Shown here piece after piece: positions 52,883-61,712 of a stretch of 64,000 nucleotides of DNA. The DNA comes from RHKX01 sp046330285 (lineage in GTDB: Bacteria > Actinomycetota > Thermoleophilia > Solirubrobacterales > 70-9): contig JAXLSX010000002.1 in assembly GCA_046330285.1 (NCBI GenBank), positions 124,001 to 188,000 on the forward strand, written 5' to 3'. The notes beneath the pieces are model-generated. The model had not been told where the DNA came from. It saw only the letters and a program-made list of their open reading frames with translations, and made no database searches. The translations under genes were made by a program, and so were the position numbers. How positions within the stretch are numbered: the first letter of the stretch is position 1; each line of letters begins with the position of its first letter.

Positions 52883-54538
52883 ATGACCCCGACGAGAGAT
52901 CTTCGTTCCCGACTCGCAGCGGCTGCGGTGCTGCTGGCGGTCCTCCTCGTTCCGGCCGCCGCCGAGGCGTCCCCGAGCGTCTACGTCGGCAACCTCGGCG
53001 ACGGCAACATCTCCCTGTTCCAGGCGGACGCGAGCGGCGTGCTCACCCCGCAGTCCCCGGCGACGGCGACGGTCTCGAGCCCGGATGGGCTCGCCGTCAG
53101 CCCCGATCAGGACAGCCTCTACGTCGCCAACAGCGTCAGCTCCGGGACCGTCTCGCAGTACGACATCAACGCGAACGGCGCGCTGACGCCGAAGTCGCCG
53201 GCCACGGTCGCCGCCGGTTCGTTCCCCGGCGGGATCGTCGTCAGCCCCGACGGCAACAGCGCCTACGTCGTCAACAACGGCTCCTCGACGATCTCCCAGT
53301 ACGACATCGACGCCAACGGGAAGCTGACGCCGAAGACGACGGCGACGATCGCGACCGACATCTCGCCGTTCGGGATCGCGATCAGCCCCGACGGCGCGAA
53401 CGTCTACGTCACCAACTACGTCGCCCCTGCGGGCGGGTCCATCACCCAGTACACGGTGGGTACCGGAGGAGCGCTGAGCGCGAAGACCCCGGGTTCCGTC
53501 GCCGCGGGCGCGTTCCCGGCGGGGATCACGGTCAGCCCCGACGGCCAGAGCGTCTACTCGACCGAGCTCAACAGCTTCTTCGTGCGCCAGTACGACGTCG
53601 CCGGGAACGGGACGCTGAGCCCGAAGGACCCGGCGACGGTCAGCTCCGGGCAGTTCCCGAGCTCGATCATCGTCAGCCCCGACGGCCTCAGCGCTTACGC
53701 CACCGACCAGCAGACCGACGAGATCTCCCAGTACGACATCGGCGCCGGCGGCAAGCTCGCGCCGAAGACGCCCGCGACGGTGGCCGGTGGCGACGCCCCG
53801 TTCGGGATCGCCATCGACGCCGCCGGGGAGAACGTCTACTCGACCGCCTACAACGACTTCAAGGTCCGCCACTACGCGGTCGGCGCCGGCGGCGGGTTGA
53901 CCCTGAGCGGGACCCCGAACGACGTCGGGGCGTCGGCCCGTCAGGTCGTCGTCCGCAACGACGTGATCGCGCCGTCGGCGAACATCGACTCCGGGCCCAG
54001 CGGCACCGTCGCCACCGGCGACGCGAGCTTCACGTTCTCGGCGAACGAGAGCGGTTCGACCTTCGAGTGCCAGCTCGACGCCGGCGGCTTCGCCCCGTGC
54101 GCGTCACCGAAGACGTACAACTCCCTCGCCGAAGGTCCCCACACCTTCGCCGTCCGGGCGACCGACCAGTGGGACAACCTCGGTCCGGCGGCCACGCGGA
54201 CGTGGACGGTCGACTTCCCCGACCCGCCGCCCTCGAACGAGTTCACCTTCGGTTCGGTCAAGCGCGACAAGCGCAAGGGCACCGCAACTCTCACGGTCCA
54301 GGTGCCCGGGCCGGGCGACGTCGTCCTCGCCGCCTCCAAGAAGGCCAAGGGCTCAGAGGCGCGGGCCGAGGCCCCCGGCAAGACGAGCGTCCTCGTCCGC
54401 GCCGCCGGCAAGGCGAAGAAGAAGCTGCGCCGGGCCGGGAAGCTCACGGTCCGCGCGAACGTCACCTTCACCCCCGACGGCGGCGATCCGAACACGCAAT
54501 CGACGAGCGTCACGCTGAAGCAGAAGCGGGCGAGGTGA
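52883..54538 (+). CDS. Secreted YncE/lactonase-like beta-propeller with basic C-terminal module
   Basis: 551 residues, ATG after AAGGAGGAA, signal peptide about 1-31 (AAAEAS). Seven blades (about 33-355) each contain a core such as GLAVSPDQDSLYVANS, GIVVSPDGNSAYVVNNG, GIAISPDGANVYVTNY and SIIVSPDGLSAYATDQ with SQYDI linkers. An Ig-like stretch with two Cys (FECQLDAGGFAPCASP) follows, then a Lys-rich C-terminal module ending LKQKRAR. No lactonase active site is evident. Convergent with a protein of the same plan. Confidence 0.85.
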   Translation: MTPTRDLRSRLAAAAVLLAVLLVPAAAEASPSVYVGNLGDGNISLFQADASGVLTPQSPATATVSSPDGLAVSPDQDSLYVANSVSSGTVSQYDINANGALTPKSPATVAAGSFPGGIVVSPDGNSAYVVNNGSSTISQYDIDANGKLTPKTTATIATDISPFGIAISPDGANVYVTNYVAPAGGSITQYTVGTGGALSAKTPGSVAAGAFPAGITVSPDGQSVYSTELNSFFVRQYDVAGNGTLSPKDPATVSSGQFPSSIIVSPDGLSAYATDQQTDEISQYDIGAGGKLAPKTPATVAGGDAPFGIAIDAAGENVYSTAYNDFKVRHYAVGAGGGLTLSGTPNDVGASARQVVVRNDVIAPSANIDSGPSGTVATGDASFTFSANESGSTFECQLDAGGFAPCASPKTYNSLAEGPHTFAVRATDQWDNLGPAATRTWTVDFPDPPPSNEFTFGSVKRDKRKGTATLTVQVPGPGDVVLAASKKAKGSEARAEAPGKTSVLVRAAGKAKKKLRRAGKLTVRANVTFTPDGGDPNTQSTSVTLKQKRAR

Positions 54539-54553
54539 CGCGCGGCCGGCGCG

Positions 54554-56287
54554 CTAGCGCGAGCGCTTGATCGTCACCGTCTGACGATCGCTGTTGAGCT
54601 CACCGCCGGTCGGCGTGAAGTCGACCTGCAGCTTCACCTTCAGCTTGCCCTTCTTCTTGAGCGTCTTCTTGGCCTTGGGGGTGAGCTTGAGCTTCGCCGA
54701 GACCGTGGCGGCAGCGGCGACATCGATCGTCTCCGTCTTGATGCTCTTGCTCGCTCCCTTGGCCGGGACGGCGAGGGCCTTACCGGCGATCTTGCACGGG
54801 GCGTTGACGCCCGCGGGCGCGTTGCAGAAGGTGAGGGTGCCGGGGCCGGCGACTTCGGTCTTGACCTTGACCGCCTTGCAGGTGCCCTTACAGGTGGCCT
54901 TCTTCGTGCGCACCTGGACCTCGTTCGGAGGCGGCTCGACGGCCTCCGACTCGCGGTCGAACCGCGTCAGCGCACTCGAGCCGGTCGAGGTGACGTAGAC
55001 GGACTTGCCGTCCGGGCTGACGGTGACGCCGGAGCCGCCCATCAGCCCGTAGGTGGTCGACTCGCATCCGGCCGCCCCGGTCTCGTTGATGCAGCCGCCG
55101 TCGGCGATCGCGCCCGTCCCGGTGTCGCGGTCGAAGCTCACGATCGCCTGATCGGGGCTGCCGCCCACCGCGTAGACGCTCACGTTGTCGGGGCTGACGG
55201 CGATGGCGGTTCCGGTCGAGAGGCCGTCCGCCTTGGCGCCACCGCAGTTGGTCGCCGACTCGGTATCCGCGATGCAGCCGGCGCTCGTCAGCGACCCGGT
55301 GTTCGACCGGTTGAAGCGGACGACCGCGGCGTCGCTGTCGGAACGGGCATAGACCGATTTGCCGTCTGGGCTCACCGCGATCCCCTTCGCGCCCGCCAGG
55401 CCCTGTGCCGGTGAGCAGCCGACGATCGGCGAGTCCGTGTCCGCGAAGCATCCGAGCGGGCTCAGGCCCGGAGCGCCGAAGCTCGCGACGGCGCCGCCGC
55501 GCGAGGCGACGTGCAGGGATTCGCCGTCGGCGCTGATCGCGATGTCGTTGGCATTGCTGAGACCCGGAGTCTCGGCTCCGCAGGCGAACGCGTCGGGGGT
55601 ATTGGAGATGCACGCGCCCGGGCTCAGGACCCCGGTGCTCGTGTTGCGCGCGATCCGAACCACCGACCCGGTGCCGCCGCCGGTTCCACCGGCCACGTAG
55701 ACGGCGCTGCCGTCGGGATCGATGGTGATCGCCCTGCCGCTGTCGAGCCCCTTCTGGGTGAGCCCGCCGCAACCGGCGGTGTCGCCGGTGTTGGCGATGC
55801 ACTCCGCGGGCGTCAGATCCCCGGTCGCGGTGTCGCGCTCGAGGTGGACGACCGAGTCGTCGGCGTTCGCGACGACGTAGACGTCGAGACCGTCCGGGCT
55901 GACGACGATGCCGTTCGGCGCCGCCATCCCGTCGGCGAAGTCAGCACAGCCGCTGCCGGCGAAGGTGTCGCTGTCGGCGATGCAGCCGTCGGACGTGAGC
56001 GCGCCGGTCGACGGGTTGCGCTTGAACATCGCGATCGCGCCGTCGCCGGTGCTGGCCACGTAGACCGACTTGCCGTCGGGACTGACGGCGACCGAGTCGG
56101 CCGCGTAGAGCCCCGGGTTCTCCGCACCCGTGGCGCAGTGGCTGTCGGGCGGGCCGGCGTCCTGGAAGCAGCCCTGCGGGGTGAGGTCGCCGATGGCCGC
56201 CGAGGCGATCGTCGGCACGAACAGAAGGCACGCCATGGCCAGCGCCGGCAGCGCAACAAGCTTGATCCCCCGAGCTCGCATCTCCAT
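54554..56287 (-). CDS. Secreted beta-propeller with Cys-paired blades and basic C-terminal module
   Basis: 577 residues, signal peptide about 1-31 (TIASAA). Propeller blades are of lactonase/YVTN type (SVAVSPDGKSVYVAST, GIVVSPDGLDVYVVAN, GVTVSPDGKSVYVTST), and each carries a loop with two Cys (GCIADSDTFAGSGC, ECIANTGDTAGCG, GCIADTESATNCG), suggesting one disulfide per blade. The C-terminal 120 residues form a Lys-rich module ending TIKRSR, similar to the one at 52883-54538. Transcribed toward that gene with 15 bases between stops. Confidence 0.85.
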   Translation of the reverse strand: MEMRARGIKLVALPALAMACLLFVPTIASAAIGDLTPQGCFQDAGPPDSHCATGAENPGLYAADSVAVSPDGKSVYVASTGDGAIAMFKRNPSTGALTSDGCIADSDTFAGSGCADFADGMAAPNGIVVSPDGLDVYVVANADDSVVHLERDTATGDLTPAECIANTGDTAGCGGLTQKGLDSGRAITIDPDGSAVYVAGGTGGGTGSVVRIARNTSTGVLSPGACISNTPDAFACGAETPGLSNANDIAISADGESLHVASRGGAVASFGAPGLSPLGCFADTDSPIVGCSPAQGLAGAKGIAVSPDGKSVYARSDSDAAVVRFNRSNTGSLTSAGCIADTESATNCGGAKADGLSTGTAIAVSPDNVSVYAVGGSPDQAIVSFDRDTGTGAIADGGCINETGAAGCESTTYGLMGGSGVTVSPDGKSVYVTSTGSSALTRFDRESEAVEPPPNEVQVRTKKATCKGTCKAVKVKTEVAGPGTLTFCNAPAGVNAPCKIAGKALAVPAKGASKSIKTETIDVAAAATVSAKLKLTPKAKKTLKKKGKLKVKLQVDFTPTGGELNSDRQTVTIKRSR

Positions 56288-56351
56288 CCCCTCGAACCGT
56301 CACCCAAGTTGAACGGGTTCAGGCTATACCGGAAAAGCCGAGCCCACAACA

Positions 56352-56383
56352 GGGAACGCACCCGCGCTGGCGGATGCGTTCCC
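56352..56383. terminator. Hairpin downstream of the DHA2 transporter gene
   Basis: GGGAACGCA (56352-56360) pairs exactly with TGCGTTCCC (56375-56383), 22 bases beyond the transporter stop in its direction of transcription; the loop can form a further short stem. It separates the transporter from the divergently placed propeller gene promoter. Confidence 0.65.
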
Positions 56384-56404
56384 GGCAGCGGGCCCGGCTC
56401 GTAC

Positions 56405-57925
56405 CTAGGCCGCCTGGCGGTCGAGCTCGAGCGCCCGCACCCGCTCTGCCTCCTCGCGGGGCGGGAGCTCGCCGAGCTCCTCCTCGGCCTGAGCGACGCG
56501 GGGGAGGAGGGTCAGCGCGAGGATGATCCCGACGCCGATCACCGCCGCTCCCGCGAAGAAGGCGAGGTGGTAGCCGGAGATCAGCGCGTCGGTCGTCCCC
56601 TGGCCGTCGGCGATCAGGCCCTGGGTGTGGTCGGCGGCGAGCGTGCTCAACACTGCGAGCCCGAGGGCGCCACTCATCTGCTGGGAGACGTTGGTGATCC
56701 CCGAGCCGAGGCCGGCGTCGGCGGCCGGAACGTCGGCCATCGCCAGCGTCAGCAGCGGCATGAACGCGTTGCCGATCCCGAACCCGATCGCGAACGACCC
56801 GAAGAAGATCGTCGGGAAGAACGCGGTGTCGGGACCGATCGTCGTGAACAGGAGCAGCCCCGCCGCGGCGGTGGCCATTCCCGCCGTCAGCACCGGGATC
56901 GCTCCGAAGCGCTCGACGAACCGCGCCGTGACGCCCTGCGAGAGGACGGCGACGGTCAGCGTCCACGGCAGGAACGCCGCCCCGGTCTCCAGCGCGCTGA
57001 ACCCGCGCACCTGCTCGAGGTAGAGCGTGACGAGAAAGAACGTCGAGTACATGCCGACGACGAGGAACCCCCGGATCAGGCTGGCGCTGATCAGGCCGTG
57101 GAGGCGGAGGATCCGCAGCGGCATGATCGGGTTCTCGATCCGCGCCTGGACGAACAGGAACGCGCCCATCAGCGCCGCGGCGAGGGCGCCGAAGCCGAGC
57201 ACCTGGGGCGAACCCCAGCCGTTGTTGGTGACCTCGACGATCGCGTAGATGCCGCTCATCAGCGACGCGGTGACGAGCGCCGAGCCGACCCAGTCGACTC
57301 CGTGGGAGAGCCCGAGACCCTCGTCGGGGCGGATCTGCGAGCGGCCGGCGAGGTAGGTGGCGACGCCGATCGGGATGTTCACCAGGAAGACCCAGTGCCA
57401 GCTCAACGCCTGGGTCAGCAGGCCCCCGGCGAGCAGGCCGAGCGAGCCGCCGGCCACCGAGACAAACACGTAGGCGCCCATGGCCCGGGCCCGCTCGGCG
57501 GGCTCGGGGAACTCGGTGATGATGATCGCGAGGATCACCGAGGCCTGGGCGGCGGCGCCGATGCCCTGGAGGAAACGGGCGGCGACGAGCACGCCTTCGG
57601 ACGGCGCGATCCCGCAGAGCAGGGAGGCGGCGGTGAACAGGACCAGTCCCGACAGGAAGATCCGCTTGCGCCCGAGGAGGTCGCCCAGACGACCCGCGAG
57701 GAGGAGCAGGCTTCCGAAGGTGATCAGGAAGCCGTTGACGACCCACGTCAGGTTCGCCTGGCTGAAGCCGAGGTCGTCCTGGATCGCGGGGAGGGCGACG
57801 TTCACGATCGTCACGTCGAGGACGATCATCAGCTGCGCCATGCAGACGATCGCGAGCGTGATCCACCGACGCCGGTCGGAGGACTCGCCGCTCGAGCTTG
57901 GAAATGGGAGGGAGGAAAGACTCAT
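56405..57925 (-). CDS. DHA2-family (EmrB/QacA-like) MFS drug exporter
   Basis: 506 residues from ATG 57925, preceded by GGGAGGGAGGAAAG. Fourteen membrane segments. Family motifs: VTIVNVALPAIQDDLGFSQANLTWVVNGFLITFGSLLLLAGRLGDLLGRKRIF (motifs D1 and A, about 38-92) and a motif-C-like GGSLGLLAGGLLTQALSWHWVFLVNIP (about 150-176). It expels drugs by proton antiport. Three operators and a divergent TetR gene control it. The substrate is unknown. Confidence 0.93.
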   Translation of the reverse strand: MSLSSLPFPSSSGESSDRRRWITLAIVCMAQLMIVLDVTIVNVALPAIQDDLGFSQANLTWVVNGFLITFGSLLLLAGRLGDLLGRKRIFLSGLVLFTAASLLCGIAPSEGVLVAARFLQGIGAAAQASVILAIIITEFPEPAERARAMGAYVFVSVAGGSLGLLAGGLLTQALSWHWVFLVNIPIGVATYLAGRSQIRPDEGLGLSHGVDWVGSALVTASLMSGIYAIVEVTNNGWGSPQVLGFGALAAALMGAFLFVQARIENPIMPLRILRLHGLISASLIRGFLVVGMYSTFFLVTLYLEQVRGFSALETGAAFLPWTLTVAVLSQGVTARFVERFGAIPVLTAGMATAAAGLLLFTTIGPDTAFFPTIFFGSFAIGFGIGNAFMPLLTLAMADVPAADAGLGSGITNVSQQMSGALGLAVLSTLAADHTQGLIADGQGTTDALISGYHLAFFAGAAVIGVGIILALTLLPRVAQAEEELGELPPREEAERVRALELDRQAA

Positions 57926-57967
57926 GTAGCTCCTTGACTTGCTTCCGGGCCCCTGCGGCCCTAAAAT

Positions 57968-58026
57968 GGAGGCCACCTCCGCAATAAGTGGAGGCAACCT
58001 CCGGTCACTATACGGAGGCTACCTCC
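57968..58026. promoter_or_regulatory. Three operators GGAGGCNACCTCC between exporter and TetR genes
   Basis: The 13-base palindrome occurs as GGAGGCCACCTCC (57968-57980), GGAGGCAACCTCC (57990-58002) and GGAGGCTACCTCC (58014-58026). Arms are identical and only the centre varies. Spacings of 22 and 24 bases put the sites about two helical turns apart on one face. They occupy most of the 133-base divergent region, so a bound repressor would block both promoters. TetR binding is inferred. Confidence 0.85.
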
Positions 58027-58058
58027 GGTTTGTCAACGAGAATTTCTAGATCCGTCGT

Positions 58059-58652
58059 ATGAGCACTCCCGAAGCCACATCCCCGTCAGCGCCCACGCTC
58101 CTCGAGCGCCCCAAGCGCGCCGACGCCCGCCGCAACTACGAGAAGCTCCTCGCCGCCGCCCGCGAAGCCTTCGCGGAGGGGGGAGAGGCCACCTCGCTCG
58201 AGTCGATCGCCGACCGCGCCGGCGTCGGCATCGGCACGCTCTACCGCAACTTCCCGAACCGGCAAGCACTGATCGAGGCCCTCTACGTCGACGAGGTCGA
58301 GGAGGTCTGCCGCACCGCCGCCGAGCTCGAGGACGCCGACCCCTGGGAGGCCCTCAACGGCTGGCTCATTCGCCTCACCGCCTACGTCACCACCAAGCAG
58401 GCCCTGATCGCCGAGCTCGTCAACTACCTCGATAAGGACGCCACCCTCTTTCAGAACTGCCGCGGCTCCCTCTATTCCGCCGGCGAGCCCCTCCTCGTCC
58501 GCGCCCAGGACGCCGGCGTGGTCCGCTCAGATGTCTCGATCGACGAGGTCATCCAGCTCGTCGTCGGGATCGCCAAGGTCCCGAGCACCGACCCGGCCCA
58601 GACCCAGCATGTGCTGCGGGTGGCGCTGGACGGGCTGCGGTTCCGGGGCTAG
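58059..58652 (+). CDS. TetR-family repressor, likely of the DHA2 exporter
   Basis: 197 residues. Helix-turn-helix at about 25-75 (RRNYEKLLAAAREAFAEGGEATSLESIADRAGVGIGTLYRNFPNRQALIEALY), the classic TetR N-terminus with YRNFPNR. The C-terminal ligand and dimer domain spans 80-197. Divergent from the exporter with three palindromes between, so it probably represses the exporter and itself until a drug binds. Confidence 0.92.
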   Translation: MSTPEATSPSAPTLLERPKRADARRNYEKLLAAAREAFAEGGEATSLESIADRAGVGIGTLYRNFPNRQALIEALYVDEVEEVCRTAAELEDADPWEALNGWLIRLTAYVTTKQALIAELVNYLDKDATLFQNCRGSLYSAGEPLLVRAQDAGVVRSDVSIDEVIQLVVGIAKVPSTDPAQTQHVLRVALDGLRFRG

Positions 58653-58699
58653 GTATCCGGCCAAGACGGGGCCCCGCCGCTGGGCGCCGCCAAGTCGTA

Positions 58700-58713
58700 T
58701 TAGGGTACCCTAA
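58700..58713. promoter_or_regulatory. Perfect palindrome TTAGGGTACCCTAA, DtxR/MntR-like metal box
   Basis: A 14-base perfect palindrome ending 14 bases before the ZIP gene start. TTAGG...CCTAA ends are those of DtxR/IdeR/MntR-family operators, which close when Fe2+ or Mn2+ is plentiful. No such regulator gene is in the window. Confidence 0.6.
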
Positions 58714-58727
58714 CTTCGTGAGCGCGA

Positions 58728-59585
58728 ATGACCTTCGCTGAGACAGTACTTCTGGCAGCCATCGCCGGCTTGACGATCTTCCTCGGGCTCCCGCTTGGGC
58801 GCATGCGGATCCTCAATCCCGTCCATCGAGTGGCGCTGGCGATGTTCTCCGTCGGCATCCTTGTGTTTCTCCTCGTGGATGTCTTGGGGCATGCTTTCGA
58901 AATCTCGGAAGGTGCGGTCGAGGCATTCGAGGAGGGCACCGGCGGCTTCGGCACCGCGCTCGGATACGTCGCGCTGCTGGTCGGCGGATTCGGGCTCGGA
59001 AGTGCAGGGCTCGGCATCTTCGAGCGCCGGATGCGCGACCGGGCGCCGCTGCCTCCGATCGCCGGTGGTGCTACTGGCGTCCTCGCCGTTGACGACGCCC
59101 AGCGATTGATCGCCGAACAGGATCACGCGGCGAAGCGCGCCCTGCACACCGGACTGATCATCGCCGCTGCCATCGGCGTTCACAACTTCGCCGAAGGGCT
59201 TGCGATCGGCGTCGCCGCTCAGTCCGGTGCCATCGGCCTGGCAACGGTGCTGATCATCGGCTTTGCCCTTCACAACGCCACCGAGGGCTTCGGCATCGTC
59301 GGACCCCTGGGCGATGTCCGCCCGAGCTGGCGTTGGCTGATTGGTGCCGGGCTGATCGCGGGAGGACCAACCTTCCTCGGCGCCGTCGTCGGGTACCAGG
59401 TCACCTCCGAGGCCCTCGAGCTCGCCTTCTACGGCGTCGCCGGCGGAGCCATCCTCTACGTCATCGGCGAGATCTGGCAGGGCATGCGTCGCTTCGGTCA
59501 CCGCGAGCTCGGCCTTGCGATGCTCGCCCTTGGGTTCGCTGCCGGAGTTCTCACCGACCTCGTGGTTGTCTACGGCGGGGGCTAG
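58728..59585 (+). CDS. ZIP-family divalent metal transporter
   Basis: 285 residues, eight membrane segments. The metal-site motifs HNFAEGLAIG (about 147-156) and HNATEGFGI (about 185-193) in segments 4 and 5 are intact. A variable loop at about 105-130 has acidic and His residues. ZIP proteins move Zn2+, Fe2+ or Mn2+ into the cytoplasm. The palindrome just upstream suggests metal-dependent repression, fitting uptake of Mn or Fe. From here on, third codon positions are less GC-rich than in the left part of the window. Confidence 0.9.
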   Translation: MTFAETVLLAAIAGLTIFLGLPLGRMRILNPVHRVALAMFSVGILVFLLVDVLGHAFEISEGAVEAFEEGTGGFGTALGYVALLVGGFGLGSAGLGIFERRMRDRAPLPPIAGGATGVLAVDDAQRLIAEQDHAAKRALHTGLIIAAAIGVHNFAEGLAIGVAAQSGAIGLATVLIIGFALHNATEGFGIVGPLGDVRPSWRWLIGAGLIAGGPTFLGAVVGYQVTSEALELAFYGVAGGAILYVIGEIWQGMRRFGHRELGLAMLALGFAAGVLTDLVVVYGGG

Positions 59586-59600
59586 GACCGCCGTTGCCGC

Positions 59601-60956
59601 TCAGGGCTGACGTCTGCCCGGTAGCCGAACCTCGAAGACCGCTCCCTGCTCACTAGGTGCCAGGAATACATCGCCCCCGGCCGCGTGAGCAAGGCGTCGG
59701 CTCAGCGCCAAACCCAGTCCAGTCCCCGCGCTGGTGCGGCGCTGATCCTGGGATCCGCGGTAGCCGGGTTCGAAGACTTGCTCAGCATCCTCTTCGCCGA
59801 CGCCAGGGCCGTCGTCGGCGACCTCGATCAGAACTCCAGTGCCGTCGAGGCGGGCAGAGAGGGCAATCCTCGCCGAGGCAAAGGTCAGTGCGTTCTCGAC
59901 GATCGGGTGGAGGATCCGCTCGAGTAACGGCGTTTCCGCGTCCACGACTAACCCGGGCGTCTGCGACACGTTGACCTCGATTCCCGGCGGGGCATCCCTG
60001 CGTGCGGCCGCCGCCGTCGAAGCGAGGGCATCCTGGATCGCAGTTGTCGGATGTGCGTCAGAGCTTTCTGCCCGAGCAGCCGCGAGTAGGGCGTCGAGTA
60101 TCTGTCGTAACGCTTCCGAGCGCTCGGCGATGTGGCCGAGCGCGGCGCCGTCGGCGTCCGCGTCCCTTGACTCGGCCAACGCCAGCTCGGTCTCAGCAAT
60201 GATCGCCGCCAGTGGCGTTCGAAGCTCATGGGAGATCTCGGCCGTGAGGCGCTGCTCATGGCGCAGACTGGCCGCGAGCTTGTCGAGCATCGAATCGAAG
60301 GCGGCGGCAAGAGCTGTGATTTCGTCGTAGGGCTCGCCGGCGGCAAATCGGTGTTCGAGATCGTGCTCGCTCCACTCGGTTGCTGAGCGCGTCATCTCCG
60401 CGACGGGGTCAAGGGCGCGCCCGAGTAGGAAGCGGGTGGCCAGGGCTACAGCCACCAGCATCAATGCAGCGAACACCACCGATGCCACCAGTGCCTTCTT
60501 GACCGTGCGTTCGTAGGGCTCGAGCGAGAGCGCCGCCACGACCGTCCCGACCTGCTGACCGCGATCATCGGTGACACCGAGCGCATAGAGCCTGACGTCG
60601 TTCGCCTGGCTCTCCGCGAACTTGCCGGTTTGACCGGCGAGCGAATCGGCCATCGACTGAACCTCTGTCGCTCCCGGCGGTCGCTCCAGTACCCGACCCT
60701 GGTTGTCGTAGACCCAGACTCCGCTCCCGGCATCCTGAGCCGGTGGGGCTTCGATCAGCTTGATCTCCCCGGTGCGACGAACGGCAACCGTCTCAAGAGC
60801 CGATTCAGCGCCTTCGCGGGCGACTTGATCGGCATCACTTCGCAGACTCTGCCGGAGGACGACGTTGAACCCGACGGTCAGGCCGGCGATGAGAATCGCC
60901 GCAGCCGAGACGACCAGGAGCGTAAGACGGGCCCGAAGGCTGCGAGGACGTCTCAC
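59601..60956 (-). CDS. Sensor histidine kinase (HAMP/HisKA), partner of the OmpR-type regulator
   Basis: 451 residues, GTG start at 60956 inside the regulator stop (GTGA). Two membrane segments (about 10-32 and 155-178) enclose a sensor domain of about 120 residues. HAMP is at about 178-230, the phospho-acceptor is in EISHELRTPLAAIIAE (about 243-258), and the ATPase domain has NALTFASARI and DDGPGVGEED, GTGLGLALSRRL. The signal is unknown. Convergent with the ZIP gene, 15 bases apart. Confidence 0.92.
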   Translation of the reverse strand: MRRPRSLRARLTLLVVSAAAILIAGLTVGFNVVLRQSLRSDADQVAREGAESALETVAVRRTGEIKLIEAPPAQDAGSGVWVYDNQGRVLERPPGATEVQSMADSLAGQTGKFAESQANDVRLYALGVTDDRGQQVGTVVAALSLEPYERTVKKALVASVVFAALMLVAVALATRFLLGRALDPVAEMTRSATEWSEHDLEHRFAAGEPYDEITALAAAFDSMLDKLAASLRHEQRLTAEISHELRTPLAAIIAETELALAESRDADADGAALGHIAERSEALRQILDALLAAARAESSDAHPTTAIQDALASTAAAARRDAPPGIEVNVSQTPGLVVDAETPLLERILHPIVENALTFASARIALSARLDGTGVLIEVADDGPGVGEEDAEQVFEPGYRGSQDQRRTSAGTGLGLALSRRLAHAAGGDVFLAPSEQGAVFEVRLPGRRQP

Positions 60957-61621
60957 TTGAGCACGTAGCCGACGCCGTGGACGGTCGTGACCGTGGCCTC
61001 AGTGGGGAGCTGGGAGAGCTTGCGACGCAAGCGGCCGATGTAGACGTCGAGGGTATTGTCGTGGACGATTGCGCCGTCGGGCCAGGCGGCGGCCACGAGC
61101 TCGCGCCGCCGCAATGTCTGGCCGGGGTCGGCAGCCAGCCTTCCGATCAGCTTGAACTCGGTCGGGGTGAGGGAGACCGACTCAGACCCGCAGCCGACCG
61201 TCAGCTCAACCGGGTCGATCAACAGATCGCCGGGAAGCTCGTTCCCGGGATTCTCGAGTCGCCGGTCCAGTGCTCGAAGGCGTGCCACGAGCTCGGCGAA
61301 GGCGAAGGGCTTGGTCAGGTAGTCGTCGCCGCCCGCGCTGAACCCGGAGAGCCGATCGGTCAGCGCGTCCTTGGCCGTGAGGAACAGGACCGGGGCGCTG
61401 TGTCCGCGGGATCGCAGCGCCTGGCAGAGGTCGCGGCCGTCGGCGTCAGGCAGGCCGATGTCGATGACGAGGAGACCGAGATCGGCCTGCTCGCTCGCCG
61501 CGAGCGCCTCGGTCCCGTTGGCGACGGCGCGGACTTCGAAGCCCTCCCGGTCGAGGCCTTCCGTCAGCAGTCGCCGCAGATCCGGGTCGTCTTCGACAAC
61601 CAGCACGTTGGTGCCCTTCAT
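60953..61621 (-). CDS. OmpR/PhoB-family response regulator
   Basis: 222 residues from ATG 61621; an in-frame ATG at 61663 would add 14 residues but lacks similarity. The receiver has D11/D12, phospho-acceptor D54 (LLVIDIGLPDADG) and K104 region (YLTKPF). The winged helix at about 130-220 (LTPTEFKLIGRLAADPG, VYIGRLRRKL, GVGYVLK) is typical. First gene of a two-gene operon with its kinase. Direct repeats spaced 11 bases lie upstream in the divergent region and could be its sites. Confidence 0.93.
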   Translation of the reverse strand: MKGTNVLVVEDDPDLRRLLTEGLDREGFEVRAVANGTEALAASEQADLGLLVIDIGLPDADGRDLCQALRSRGHSAPVLFLTAKDALTDRLSGFSAGGDDYLTKPFAFAELVARLRALDRRLENPGNELPGDLLIDPVELTVGCGSESVSLTPTEFKLIGRLAADPGQTLRRRELVAAAWPDGAIVHDNTLDVYIGRLRRKLSQLPTEATVTTVHGVGYVLK

Positions 61622-61672
61622 GTCTGAAGTATCGCCCGCCTGGGCTCCGTCCTCGCATGGCACTCGCAGGCA

Positions 61673-61689
61673 TTCAGGAGGCTGTCAGG
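61673..61689. promoter_or_regulatory. Direct repeat TTCAGG...GTCAGG, 11 bases apart
   Basis: TCAGG at 61674-61678 and 61685-61689 repeats at the 11-base phase typical of OmpR/PhoB-type dimer sites. It is 24 bases before the DUF347-type gene and 52 bases before the divergent response regulator start. Binding by that regulator is inferred. Confidence 0.4.
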
Positions 61690-61712
61690 TCGCGCTCGGC
61701 ACCCTGGCAGGC

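Noticed and set aside
55511..57937. Plus-strand open frame of about 808 codons
   Set aside because: Antisense to the propeller and DHA2 exporter genes, low-complexity charged sequence, no domain.
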